Assembly: GCA_945862365.1 (NCBI GenBank) | Contig: CAMAXK010000001.1 | Location: 84,643-148,642 of the forward strand | DNA length: 64,000 nucleotides | Direction of reading: 5' to 3' | From: Chlamydia trachomatis | GTDB taxonomy: Bacteria > Chlamydiota > Chlamydiia > Chlamydiales > 2-12-FULL-49-11 | In this document: piece by piece, positions 8,640-17,044 of the stretch | Layout: each line of letters begins with the position of its first letter | How positions within the stretch are numbered: position 1 is the first letter of the stretch | The notes under the pieces: model-generated | The model's database searches: none | What the model was told of the DNA's origin: nothing | The model's input: the letters and a program-made list of their open reading frames with translations, nothing else | Made by a program: the position numbers and the translations under genes

Positions 8640-9623
8640 TTATTTTACCCCTACCAAAATTTCTTCTATCGCGGCCTTGATTCTTCTTACATTAGGAATG
8701 GTTTCAGCTTCAAGCGGTGGAGAATATGGTAATGGTGTTTCCATTTGACACACCCTTTTAATAGGTGCATCTAAATAATCTAAACAAAACTCCTGAATAA
8801 TTGCTATCACCTCTGATGATACCCCTGCAAATTTATGTCCTTCCTCTACAACTACAGCACGGTGGGTTTTTTTAACAGAAGAAGTAATAGTCCCTACATC
8901 TAAAGGTTTAATCGTCCGAAGATCGATAAGCTCAATAAAAATCCCTTTCTTCTTATATTCTTCTACCACCTCTTTACAGTAGTAAATCATTCTACTGTAA
9001 GAAATAAGGGTTAGATGAATCCCCTCTTCTAAAATTTTTGCCTTTCCAATTTCCACTGTATAATCATGATCAGGGACTTCTCCGACCATATTATAAATCA
9101 TCTCATTTTCTAAAAAAAAGACAGGATTATCATTTCGAATAGCTGCTTTTAACAACCCTTTTGAATCATAAGGGGTGGATGGTGCAACCACAATACAACC
9201 TGGAAGATGAGCATATAAAGGTTCAACATTATGAGAGTGTTGGCAAGAAACTCTTGCCGCTGCTCCGTTTGGACCTCTAAAAACAATGGGTACGGTAAAT
9301 CGCCCACCAGACATATAATGAATTTTCATTGCATTATTTACAATTTGATCAAAAGCGACGAAAGAAAAATTAAAGCTCATGAATTCAACAACTGGTCGAA
9401 GACCGGTGAGTGCTGCACCTACGGCAAGGCCTGTAAATCCACCTTCTGAAATTGGGGTGTCAAGGACCCTTTTTGGACCATATTTATCAAGCATCCCTTT
9501 TGTAATTTTGTAAGCGCCATTATATTCGGCCACTTCCTCACCTAATATAAAGACATTTTCATCTAGGTCAAACTCTTCTTCTAACGCCTCACGTATAGCC
9601 TCTCTTATTGTGATCTTTCTCAT
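8640..9623 (-). CDS. pdhB: Pyruvate dehydrogenase E1 beta subunit
   Basis: Beta subunit of the thiamine-diphosphate-dependent decarboxylase. The 327-residue length is normal. N-terminal 'ITIREAIREALEEEFDLDENVFILGEEV' pattern, 'DTPISEGGFTGLAVGAA' and the C-terminal transketolase domain ('GHKFAGVSSEVIAIIQE', 'PLPYSPPLE') are characteristic of the family. Its start overlaps the pdhA stop by 4 bp (ATGA-type), indicating coupled translation and a 1:1 ratio. Confidence 0.95.
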   Translation of the reverse strand: MRKITIREAIREALEEEFDLDENVFILGEEVAEYNGAYKITKGMLDKYGPKRVLDTPISEGGFTGLAVGAALTGLRPVVEFMSFNFSFVAFDQIVNNAMKIHYMSGGRFTVPIVFRGPNGAAARVSCQHSHNVEPLYAHLPGCIVVAPSTPYDSKGLLKAAIRNDNPVFFLENEMIYNMVGEVPDHDYTVEIGKAKILEEGIHLTLISYSRMIYYCKEVVEEYKKKGIFIELIDLRTIKPLDVGTITSSVKKTHRAVVVEEGHKFAGVSSEVIAIIQEFCLDYLDAPIKRVCQMETPLPYSPPLEAETIPNVRRIKAAIEEILVGVK

Positions 9624-10648
9624 TCTACGATCACCCCCTCTTCTAATGTGTCGACACTAGGAAAATCAGCCTCTTCTGCCGCCTTCACAGCGTTCATTAC
9701 AATCTCCTTTTGCGCCTCACTTCTTTTCTCAAATTCTTCATCTGTAAAACCGCAATACCTTTTTAATAAGGAGGTAAAGTAAGGAATAGGGTCTTGCTTT
9801 TTTATCTCCTCTAACTCTTCTTTTGTTCGATAAGTTGCCGCATCCGATATCGAGTGTCCTTTAAATCTATGGCAAAGCGCCTCAACCATCACAGGTTGAT
9901 TTGTTTGAGTCACCTCATTTTTAATGTGCCTAAATAAATCATACACATCTGTAATTTTCATCCCATCAACAGTGTAAGACTTCATCCCATAAGCTTTTGC
10001 CATATTTGCAGCAATTGGTGGATTTGCAATTGTTCTTTCAAGCTGAGTGCCCATACTCATTCTATTGTTTTCTACTACAAAAATACAAGGCAGACCCCAA
10101 AGCTTTGCTAAATTCATCGATTCATGTAAAGTGCCCTGTGGGACAGAACCATCACCTCCAAAAACTACAGCTACTTGATCCTTTATACCTCTATATTTAA
10201 GAGAAAATGCAAGACCTATGCCAAGGGGCCACTGACCGCCAACAATTCCCGAACCGCCAAACATATTTTTTGTGTACATATGCATGGAACCACCCCTACC
10301 TCCGGCATTTCCAGTTTTTTTTCCAAAAAGTTCAGCCATCCCACTTTCGGCACTCATGCCAAGTAAAAGAGCTAAAGCATGGCATCTGTAAGTGGTTGCA
10401 TATAAATTAGTTTCTCTACCAAGAGCAAAGGTTATTGCTGTTTGAACAGCCTCTTGACCAATATAGGCGTGATAAAAGCCCCAAACTTTTCCTTGTTGGT
10501 AACTTTGTTCCCCTCTTGTCTCAAAATGACGAATTAAAAGCATTTGATCAAGCATCTTCAAAGAAAGATCCATACCCATCTCAGCAATCACTTTAGCTGT
10601 ATCTGCTTTATAAATATCGACTTGATCGTAGTTGTTCTTATCAGTCAT
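9620..10648 (-). CDS. pdhA: Pyruvate dehydrogenase E1 alpha subunit
   Basis: Alpha subunit of E1, which decarboxylates pyruvate and reductively acetylates the E2 lipoyl group. The 342-residue product has the thiamine-diphosphate motif 'GGDGSVPQGTLHES...VENN' (about residues 164-195), the regulatory-loop region 'HRFKGHSISDAATYR', and 'GGRGGSMHMY' near residue 120. First gene of the operon; it is transcribed divergently from the DnaQ-type gene, with a ~100-bp AT-rich gap that should contain both promoters. Confidence 0.95.
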   Translation of the reverse strand: MTDKNNYDQVDIYKADTAKVIAEMGMDLSLKMLDQMLLIRHFETRGEQSYQQGKVWGFYHAYIGQEAVQTAITFALGRETNLYATTYRCHALALLLGMSAESGMAELFGKKTGNAGGRGGSMHMYTKNMFGGSGIVGGQWPLGIGLAFSLKYRGIKDQVAVVFGGDGSVPQGTLHESMNLAKLWGLPCIFVVENNRMSMGTQLERTIANPPIAANMAKAYGMKSYTVDGMKITDVYDLFRHIKNEVTQTNQPVMVEALCHRFKGHSISDAATYRTKEELEEIKKQDPIPYFTSLLKRYCGFTDEEFEKRSEAQKEIVMNAVKAAEEADFPSVDTLEEGVIVE

Positions 10649-10747
10649 GCCCTAATCCAATAAACATTTATTATATTATCTTTACCCTTATCAGCAAAGC
10701 TTTTCTTTTACTATCTGAAAATAACAAATTTCAGTATAATTTTTTGT

Positions 10748-11443
10748 ATGGGAAGAAAAGCAATATACTACGATACAGAAACTACAGGACTTAAGCCGGG
10801 TAGTGATAGAATTATTGAAATTGCAGCCTATGATGCTTTCAGTAACACCTCTTTTTGCAGCTTTGTCAATCCAGGCATGCCTATCCCAGAAGAATCAGTG
10901 AACATCACTGGTATTACAGATGATATGGTTAAAGACGCCCCAACCTTTAAAGAGGTAGCAGTAATGTTTACCGAGTTTTGCAAAGGTGAAGTTGTCTTAA
11001 TAGCCCACAATAACGATAATTTTGATAAACTTTTTCTTGAAGCTGAATTTAAAAGAGCAGAGGTTGTACTCCCTAGATATCCATACATAGACACCCTTAA
11101 ATGGGCCAGAAAGTACCGATCTGATCTTCCAAAATTTTCGCTTCAATATTTAAGAGAAATCTATGGGGTTAAGGAAAATAATGCTCATCGCGCCCTTGAT
11201 GATGTGATGGTAATGAAGCAAGTCTTTGAAGCTATGACAGAAGATCTTACCCTTGAGGATATTTTTTCCCTCCTGAATAAAAAAAGTGGTCCTATCACAC
11301 AAATGCCATTTGGTAAGCATAGAGGCGTGCCGCTTACAAAAGTTCCAAAAAGCTATCTTATGTGGCTTTCTAAATCCGGCGCTCTGGATAAAGAGGATAA
11401 TGAAGAGTTAAAAGAGACACTTTCCTCCCTTGCTCTTATTTAA
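10748..11443 (+). CDS. DnaQ-family 3'-5' exonuclease with C-terminal DUF3820 domain
   Basis: Residues 1-165 form a DEDDh exonuclease: ExoI 'YYDTETTGL' with Asp/Glu metal ligands, ExoII 'AHNNDNFDKLFL', ExoIII 'NNAHRALDDVMVM' with the His and Asp. Residues ~185-225 are a DUF3820-type module ('MPFGKHRGVPLTKVPKSYL'), often fused to such nucleases. At 231 residues it is not the long bacillary PolC type. It may act as a proofreading or repair exonuclease; chlamydiae carry more than one dnaQ-like gene, so the number cannot be assigned from here. Confidence 0.85.
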   Translation: MGRKAIYYDTETTGLKPGSDRIIEIAAYDAFSNTSFCSFVNPGMPIPEESVNITGITDDMVKDAPTFKEVAVMFTEFCKGEVVLIAHNNDNFDKLFLEAEFKRAEVVLPRYPYIDTLKWARKYRSDLPKFSLQYLREIYGVKENNAHRALDDVMVMKQVFEAMTEDLTLEDIFSLLNKKSGPITQMPFGKHRGVPLTKVPKSYLMWLSKSGALDKEDNEELKETLSSLALI

Positions 11444-11466
11444 ACCAATTTAGACCATCTCATTGT

Positions 11467-13377
11467 TTAGAAATGAGATCTAGGAAGAAGTACAGGTTTT
11501 TGGGGCATAACGTCTCGTAACATCATCTTACCATCTCCAAGTGGAAGATTGAAATGTGAATCACACTGCCATCTGTCTTTTCTAAACCTGCCATCTCCGC
11601 TTTTTTCAGACGAAAGTTTACCATAGCGCCCATCAATATGTAAAAAATGAGTGAGCATAGCGGGGTAAGTATCATAAATTTGTTGTTCTTTAATTGCATC
11701 CGGTCTTTCCTGTGCCATTTCTAAGCTTAGATCTATAATCACCTTTTGATGTGAATCCATAAATTGTAGATTATTACCATTCAAAATTTGAAATCCATTT
11801 TCAAACCCAAGATGCCCTCCCTTTGCCATAACGAAACCAAAATCATCGAGAAAGTTAAGGGTTTTTTTATCAAAAAGTTCATCAGCAGATAATGGTTGCA
11901 TATCAATATCCCCATAAACAAAAAACTGATTTTCTTGATTTTTTAGAACATGGTCTGCAGCTATTGCTCTTAATAAATCAACTCTAAAATAAACCGGCAT
12001 TCTTTCCGTAAAGACTTCCCCATGTGATTTTACAGTTTCTATTGTACGCACATCTCTAAATTGAACTTTACCAGATGACTGCCCCTCTAGAGCTTCCTTA
12101 AGAGCTGCGCTAGATCTTTCAATAGCTACTGAAGTAGCCATTTCACTATCTATCCAAATATTAATCGTACTTTCTGGATTTGCAAGGGCCCATTTAGAAA
12201 TTGGGCGAACAAATCGCTGTTGAAAATCCAACCTTCGCTCTTCAGATGTGAATCCATTCCCTAATAAAAATTCTTGTCCAGAACGCATCTTATCTTTATT
12301 TATCCACATTAGATTAATTGAGTATTGATCAGGTGTAATAAGTACATCAGCAGGTTCATGAAGAAATGGATTATTACAAGCAAAAGCGGCTTGATATAAA
12401 ATTTTTTGCTCTTTTGTGGAAAGAGTCGAAAATTCCTTATAAAATTCTTGATCAAGTTGATTTCTTTTGGTAATTTCAAACCAAAGATCATAATAGTTAG
12501 GTTTTCCACCTTGTTTAACTAGTAATTCCAAAAGATTTAATGGTGGTTTTCCAGAAATAATCAATCGTTCAATAACCTCTTCTGCAATTGATTCAAAAAG
12601 TTCAGAAAAAGGTTCAATGAGCTCTTCTATTAATGTGTATTTTTTAGCACCTGCAGCATGAATAATCAGATTTTTAACAGAAGTGAAATCAAAACAATAC
12701 TCTCCTTCTATCCCTGACTTTAAAATATCTAGTATAACTTCTTCAGGAAGAACTGATAACCGAGGCAGGCCATAATCATCTAAAGAAAGAGCATTTTTAA
12801 TAAATTCAAGTAGATTCTCCTTAAACCCTTTATGATTCAATGCCGTTTTAAAACATTTCCGATCAGGGATATTATAAGCTTTAGTTGCCGCATTCCATAG
12901 AAATTCTTCTATACAGTTCTTTGATAAGAGGTAATGACTTTTGTAAGACCTTTTAGCAAACCACTGCTCAACTAGAATCAGTTTTCCATCACATTCAAAA
13001 AGATATACAGAAGCATTGTTCGGAAAAGATTCATGAGCATGTCCAATAATTCTATTAGGTTTTGCAACAAAAGTAACTATCCCATTTGAATCCATACTAT
13101 ATATGGGAACAAATTGTCCTTTTTGATCACACCTTCCCCATTCCCTTGTCTGATTTGGATAGATTTTATACCCATAACCTTCTTTATCAATTTCATGTAG
13201 AATCTTATCTTGTGGTTTTTTTAATCTTAAACGTTCTACATACCCACGGTAAATCTTTTGTATATTTGCAACAGCTAGGGTCTCTTTAAGAGTTTTAGAC
13301 TCGTGTAATGATGTAACCCCTTCTGGTTGAGGATGCTCCATTTTATTAGACAAAGGGGCGGTATTTAAATTTAACAT
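11467..13377 (-). CDS. Glycosyltransferase-like protein with N-terminal IQ (calmodulin-binding) motif
   Basis: A 636-residue protein with no signal peptide. Residues 39-49 fit the IQ consensus exactly: Ile39-Gln40-xxx-Arg44-Gly45-xxx-Arg49, inside a basic helix. Residues ~350-560 look like a DXD-type GT-A glycosyltransferase of the toxin/effector kind: 'INLMWINKDK' with Trp358 (position of the UDP-sugar-stacking Trp in clostridial toxin-like enzymes), 'RVDLLRAIAAD', and 'VYGDIDMQPL' with Asp490 and Asp492 as the presumed metal/sugar-nucleotide ligands. The middle (~100-340) is helical and unrecognised. It lies alone between dnaQ and msbA. A host-directed glycosyltransferase is the best guess; the sugar and target are unknown. 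The IQ motif is seen directly; its binding of calmodulin is inference. Confidence 0.7.
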   Translation of the reverse strand: MLNLNTAPLSNKMEHPQPEGVTSLHESKTLKETLAVANIQKIYRGYVERLRLKKPQDKILHEIDKEGYGYKIYPNQTREWGRCDQKGQFVPIYSMDSNGIVTFVAKPNRIIGHAHESFPNNASVYLFECDGKLILVEQWFAKRSYKSHYLLSKNCIEEFLWNAATKAYNIPDRKCFKTALNHKGFKENLLEFIKNALSLDDYGLPRLSVLPEEVILDILKSGIEGEYCFDFTSVKNLIIHAAGAKKYTLIEELIEPFSELFESIAEEVIERLIISGKPPLNLLELLVKQGGKPNYYDLWFEITKRNQLDQEFYKEFSTLSTKEQKILYQAAFACNNPFLHEPADVLITPDQYSINLMWINKDKMRSGQEFLLGNGFTSEERRLDFQQRFVRPISKWALANPESTINIWIDSEMATSVAIERSSAALKEALEGQSSGKVQFRDVRTIETVKSHGEVFTERMPVYFRVDLLRAIAADHVLKNQENQFFVYGDIDMQPLSADELFDKKTLNFLDDFGFVMAKGGHLGFENGFQILNGNNLQFMDSHQKVIIDLSLEMAQERPDAIKEQQIYDTYPAMLTHFLHIDGRYGKLSSEKSGDGRFRKDRWQCDSHFNLPLGDGKMMLRDVMPQKPVLLPRSHF

Positions 13378-13453
13378 TCAATCCTCTAAATTATACTATG
13401 GTTTATTTACTAAATCTATAATAAAACTATATAGTATTTAAAACAATATAAAC

Positions 13454-15229
13454 CTAGTTGGATAAGGGTTCTAACCTTGAAGCTTCCCACATGGCAGCAA
13501 ATGCGGGAGCTTTTACCATCACCTCGGACAGGGTGCCAAAAGCTTTAATTTTCCCATGCTCAAGAAAGAGGATCTTATCAGCATGTTGAATGGTGGATAA
13601 GCGATGAGCGACAATGATCTGGGTCACCTCCCCTTTTAACTCTGAAAGGCCCTTGGAAATCAAAGATTCACTCACAGCATCAAGAGATGAGGTTGCCTCA
13701 TCAAGAAGAAGGACGGGGGCATTGCGCAGTAATGCCCTTGCTAAAGCAAGCCTTTGCTTCTGACCCCCAGAAAGATTTTTTCCCATCTCCTCAATGATTG
13801 TGTCATAACCGGCTTCAAGAGAAATAATAAATTCATGGATGCATGCTTTTTTAGCCATTTCAACCATTGTTGCTTCTGCGATGTCTTCATTAAAGATAAG
13901 ATTAGCCCTGATGGTATCGTTAAAGAAAAAGGGTTCTTGAGCAACAAGAGCAAACTGGTTTCTTAACGAGGTAAGGTGTGTATCTTTCACATCCCTTCCA
14001 TCAATCAGTATAAACCCTGAATCCACCTCGTATAATTTAGAAAAAAGTTTTAAAAGAGTAGATTTACCTGAACCGGTCGATCCTGTTATAGCAAGAACAT
14101 CCCCTTTTTTGATTTCAAAAGAGATATTTTCAAGCACCGGCTGCTCAAGATAGGAAAATGTCACCTGATCAAAGGTAATCGAATTTGAGAATTTAGAAAG
14201 GATCTCTTTATGCTCTCCCCTATCCTCTGATGGCTCTTGCATAATGTCAAAAAGTCTAGTGGCCGCAACCACCCCCTTTTGAACACTTGCATTCTCCTCA
14301 GAAAATTGTTTAAATGGACCGTAAAGCATATGAAGCACCCCACAGTACACAATCATATCTGGAAAGGTAAGCTCTAATACATGCATTCCCACCCCAAAAA
14401 TGGTTAATAAAAGACATGTCATCACAAAATGTGTGATAGGTCTTGTCATCATATCATATTTTTGAACTCTTTCATCAAAAGCGACCATGCGTGCATTTTC
14501 ATGTTCATATTTTCCTCTAGAATAATTTTCTAGTTGGTAAGATTTTATGGTGAAAATCCCAGATAGATGGTCGATAATGACCGAGGTGAAAGATTCTTGC
14601 CTTTTCTGCATAGAAAATGCCACCTTTCGAATTTTCTTTGTAATCCACTTTAAGGGGAGAATGATTGCAGGACCTGCTAAAAATATCAACATAGTTAACT
14701 TCCAGGAAAGGAGCAAACAGATAGAAAGTGTGGATATTACAACAAACGGCATATGAATATAATTAGTCACAAATGAGTTGAACGATAATGCAATTTGACT
14801 TGCATCGGTAATCACTCTAGTGGAGAGCTTCCCTCTATCATAGGTTGAAAAAAAAGAAAGAGGAAGAGTTTGAATATGAGCAAAACATTGATTTCTTAAA
14901 TCCCTACAAATTCTTACAGCTAAAATTTTTGTAAGGTATTTATTCATAAACAAAAAAACTGCTTTAAAAAATCCTACAATTAAAAAAATAGAAACAATGG
15001 TTTTTAATGAAGCTAAATTTAAGCCCAAAGCATCTTGGATCAGAGAAATTAACTTAGCAAGCTTTTCATTTTTTACCTCAGTTAGTGGACTACCCGTCCT
15101 TGCAACTGCACCAAAAGCCATCACCTCAAGTTGATTAAAAATTGTAAGGCCAATTAACGATAATAACGAGGAGATAAATAAAAGGGTATGATTCTTAACC
15201 CGGTAAAGGGCTCTAAAAAAAATTTTCAT
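13454..15229 (-). CDS. msbA: MsbA-type lipid A/lipid exporter ABC transporter
   Basis: Half-transporter that flips lipid A core across the inner membrane. The 591 residues comprise an N-terminal six-helix ABC exporter domain (~1-320) and a nucleotide-binding domain with Walker A 'GSTGSGKST', Q-loop 'QEPFFF', signature 'LSGGQKQR', Walker B 'VLLLDEATSSLD' and H-loop 'VAHRLST'. accA lies 24 bp upstream on the same strand, as in chlamydiae, so they are likely cotranscribed. MsbA is preferred over a generic multidrug exporter because of this context. Confidence 0.88.
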   Translation of the reverse strand: MKIFFRALYRVKNHTLLFISSLLSLIGLTIFNQLEVMAFGAVARTGSPLTEVKNEKLAKLISLIQDALGLNLASLKTIVSIFLIVGFFKAVFLFMNKYLTKILAVRICRDLRNQCFAHIQTLPLSFFSTYDRGKLSTRVITDASQIALSFNSFVTNYIHMPFVVISTLSICLLLSWKLTMLIFLAGPAIILPLKWITKKIRKVAFSMQKRQESFTSVIIDHLSGIFTIKSYQLENYSRGKYEHENARMVAFDERVQKYDMMTRPITHFVMTCLLLTIFGVGMHVLELTFPDMIVYCGVLHMLYGPFKQFSEENASVQKGVVAATRLFDIMQEPSEDRGEHKEILSKFSNSITFDQVTFSYLEQPVLENISFEIKKGDVLAITGSTGSGKSTLLKLFSKLYEVDSGFILIDGRDVKDTHLTSLRNQFALVAQEPFFFNDTIRANLIFNEDIAEATMVEMAKKACIHEFIISLEAGYDTIIEEMGKNLSGGQKQRLALARALLRNAPVLLLDEATSSLDAVSESLISKGLSELKGEVTQIIVAHRLSTIQHADKILFLEHGKIKAFGTLSEVMVKAPAFAAMWEASRLEPLSN

Positions 15230-15253
15230 AGATACATATTAGCAGAAAAATGA

Positions 15254-16087
15254 TTAAATGGAGCGATATTTCTTGTAACGATTTTCCAGAAGATTCTCGA
15301 TAGATAATTCCTTTAGAGTTTCAAGCTGAAAAATAATCTCATTTTTAATGGAGGAAAAAACAGCAGAAGTGTTTTCATGAAATCCCCCATCACCTTCATT
15401 AATGATCCCATCTATCATCCTAAAGTCAAATAAATCCTCTGCATGGATTTTTAAAAAATGTGCAATAAGCGCACTTTTTCTTGCATCTTTTAATAAAATG
15501 GAGGCACACCCCTCAGGGGATATAACGCTATAGTAAGCATGTTCAAGCATAATAATTTTATCAGCAACTCCAATTCCTAAAGCGCCACCTGAGCACCCCT
15601 CCCCTAAGATTAAACAAATAATCGGGGTTTTTAAATTACTCATTTCATAAAGATTATCAGCAATAGACCTTGCCTGACCACGCTTTTCAGCATCAAGACC
15701 TGGAAAAGCCCCTGGTGTATCAATAATAGTAATGACAGGTAGATCAAATCGCTCTGCAAGTTTCATTACTCGAAGCGCTTTTCTATACCCTTCTGGACTC
15801 ATCATGCCAAAATTTCTTTTGGCCTGTTCAATAGGATCAGAACCTTTTTGCTGAGCGATAAAGACACATCGATCATTTTCTAATTCACCAATTCCACAAA
15901 TAACAGCAGGATCATCACCAAAATATCTATCACCATGTAACTCTTGAAATGATGTTGTTATTGCTTTAATGACATCTAACCCCTTTGGGCGTTTAGGATG
16001 CCTAGAAAGCTTTACCCGATCCATTGAATCAAGGTTTTTTGTTTCAGTTGCTTGAAATGGAATCGTTAACTCCCTTTTCTTTGACAA
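15254..16087 (-). CDS. accA: Acetyl-CoA carboxylase carboxyltransferase alpha subunit, N-terminally short
   Basis: Alpha subunit of the carboxyltransferase that forms malonyl-CoA for fatty acid synthesis. The core is intact: 'RNFGMMSPEGYRKALR', 'DTPGAFPGLDAEKRGQ', 'GEGCSGGALGIG', 'YYSVISPEGCASIL'. At 277 residues it is shorter than the usual ~320 because the N-terminal helical region before 'RHPKRP' is nearly absent; an in-frame stop blocks a longer start. The frame begins with TTG at 16087 (overlapping the upstream gene by 44 bp) or, more conservatively, ATG at 16024; neither has a clear ribosome site. AccD is not in the window. Confidence 0.9.
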   Translation of the reverse strand: MSKKRELTIPFQATETKNLDSMDRVKLSRHPKRPKGLDVIKAITTSFQELHGDRYFGDDPAVICGIGELENDRCVFIAQQKGSDPIEQAKRNFGMMSPEGYRKALRVMKLAERFDLPVITIIDTPGAFPGLDAEKRGQARSIADNLYEMSNLKTPIICLILGEGCSGGALGIGVADKIIMLEHAYYSVISPEGCASILLKDARKSALIAHFLKIHAEDLFDFRMIDGIINEGDGGFHENTSAVFSSIKNEIIFQLETLKELSIENLLENRYKKYRSI

Positions 16088-16976
16088 TTTTAATGAATGT
16101 AGGCTTTGTTATAATGATAGCAAACAACTCATTCATATCGCGTTCAGTTAACCGAATGCAACCATCACTACTATATTTACCCAAACAGGATAAATCTTCA
16201 ATAAACTCATCAGATCCAGCATTACGTACAAAAGGAAGACCATGCAATCCGTATCCTTTTGCATTATCGGTACAATCTGCCACCTCTTCTCCAAATGGAA
16301 TCCAACGCTTGCCAAAAACCTCAATCATATGAGTCTTTTTATTCTGATAATAGTTTTCTACCCCTTCTTTATAGATCGCAATTTTTTCACCCAATTTAAA
16401 GGTTCCAAGAGGAGTTAAACAACCCGATGGAGAGTATTCATCTTTCCTTCCAACACCAATTGGATAAGATCGAATTAGCGCCTGCTCGCCAGTTTCTTTG
16501 TCAAGATAAGAAAAATCAAGTGTACATTTGGATAAATCAGCAAGTAGATGAAATTCTATCTCCTTTTCAGGATCGATTACATTGAATGTAGCACCAGATG
16601 AGACATTTTGAGAGACGTAATCTTCTTTACCGTTTAAGCTTCTTGCAATAAAGTGTCTTGAAGTTTGATAGTAACTTGCATAATCTGCAATCCAAGCAGG
16701 TCTTCCCTTAAGCCATGCAACTCTACTTGAATAAGTGATTGTTTTAATAAATGGAAATCTATCCACCCCTTTAGAAAAAAATCGTCTGATTTGATTTACT
16801 TCAGCGGTGACTTGGTCGTTTTCTGCTTTTTTCACCACAGTCACCTGCTTTTTCACTACAGGTGGGGTTACTACAACCTCGGTTGCATTTTCTTTTTTCT
16901 CTTTAGTAAAATAAGCAAATGACCCTGCTAATAAAACCGTTAACGATAGATATAAGATCATCCTTTTTGAGAACAC
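16044..16976 (-). CDS. L,D-transpeptidase (YkuD domain), membrane anchored
   Basis: Cross-links or edits peptidoglycan stem peptides through a catalytic Cys. An N-terminal membrane anchor (residues 6-23) precedes a Lys/Val-rich linker. The YkuD domain (~150-300) shows the His motif 'GYGLHGLPF' and the Cys motif 'SSDGCIRL' with Cys273, where Asp replaces the usual His of SHGC(I/V)R. The start is GTG at 16976, or ATG at 16961. It shares 44 bp with accA downstream. In chlamydiae such enzymes act in the residual peptidoglycan pathway; the GH3 and lysozyme-like genes at 39-41 kb fit the same theme. Confidence 0.82.
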   Translation of the reverse strand: MFSKRMILYLSLTVLLAGSFAYFTKEKKENATEVVVTPPVVKKQVTVVKKAENDQVTAEVNQIRRFFSKGVDRFPFIKTITYSSRVAWLKGRPAWIADYASYYQTSRHFIARSLNGKEDYVSQNVSSGATFNVIDPEKEIEFHLLADLSKCTLDFSYLDKETGEQALIRSYPIGVGRKDEYSPSGCLTPLGTFKLGEKIAIYKEGVENYYQNKKTHMIEVFGKRWIPFGEEVADCTDNAKGYGLHGLPFVRNAGSDEFIEDLSCLGKYSSDGCIRLTERDMNELFAIIITKPTFIKIVKEKGVNDSISSN

Positions 16977-17044
16977 GAAAAAAAACCTCTTTTTAAATCA
17001 ATATTATTACAAATACGATTGATTGTAAACCGAAATTCTAAGCC

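Noticed and set aside
11457..11479. 8-bp hairpin between the dnaQ-like gene and the IQ-motif gene
   Set aside because: Perfect stem but no T tract on either strand, so not called as a terminator.
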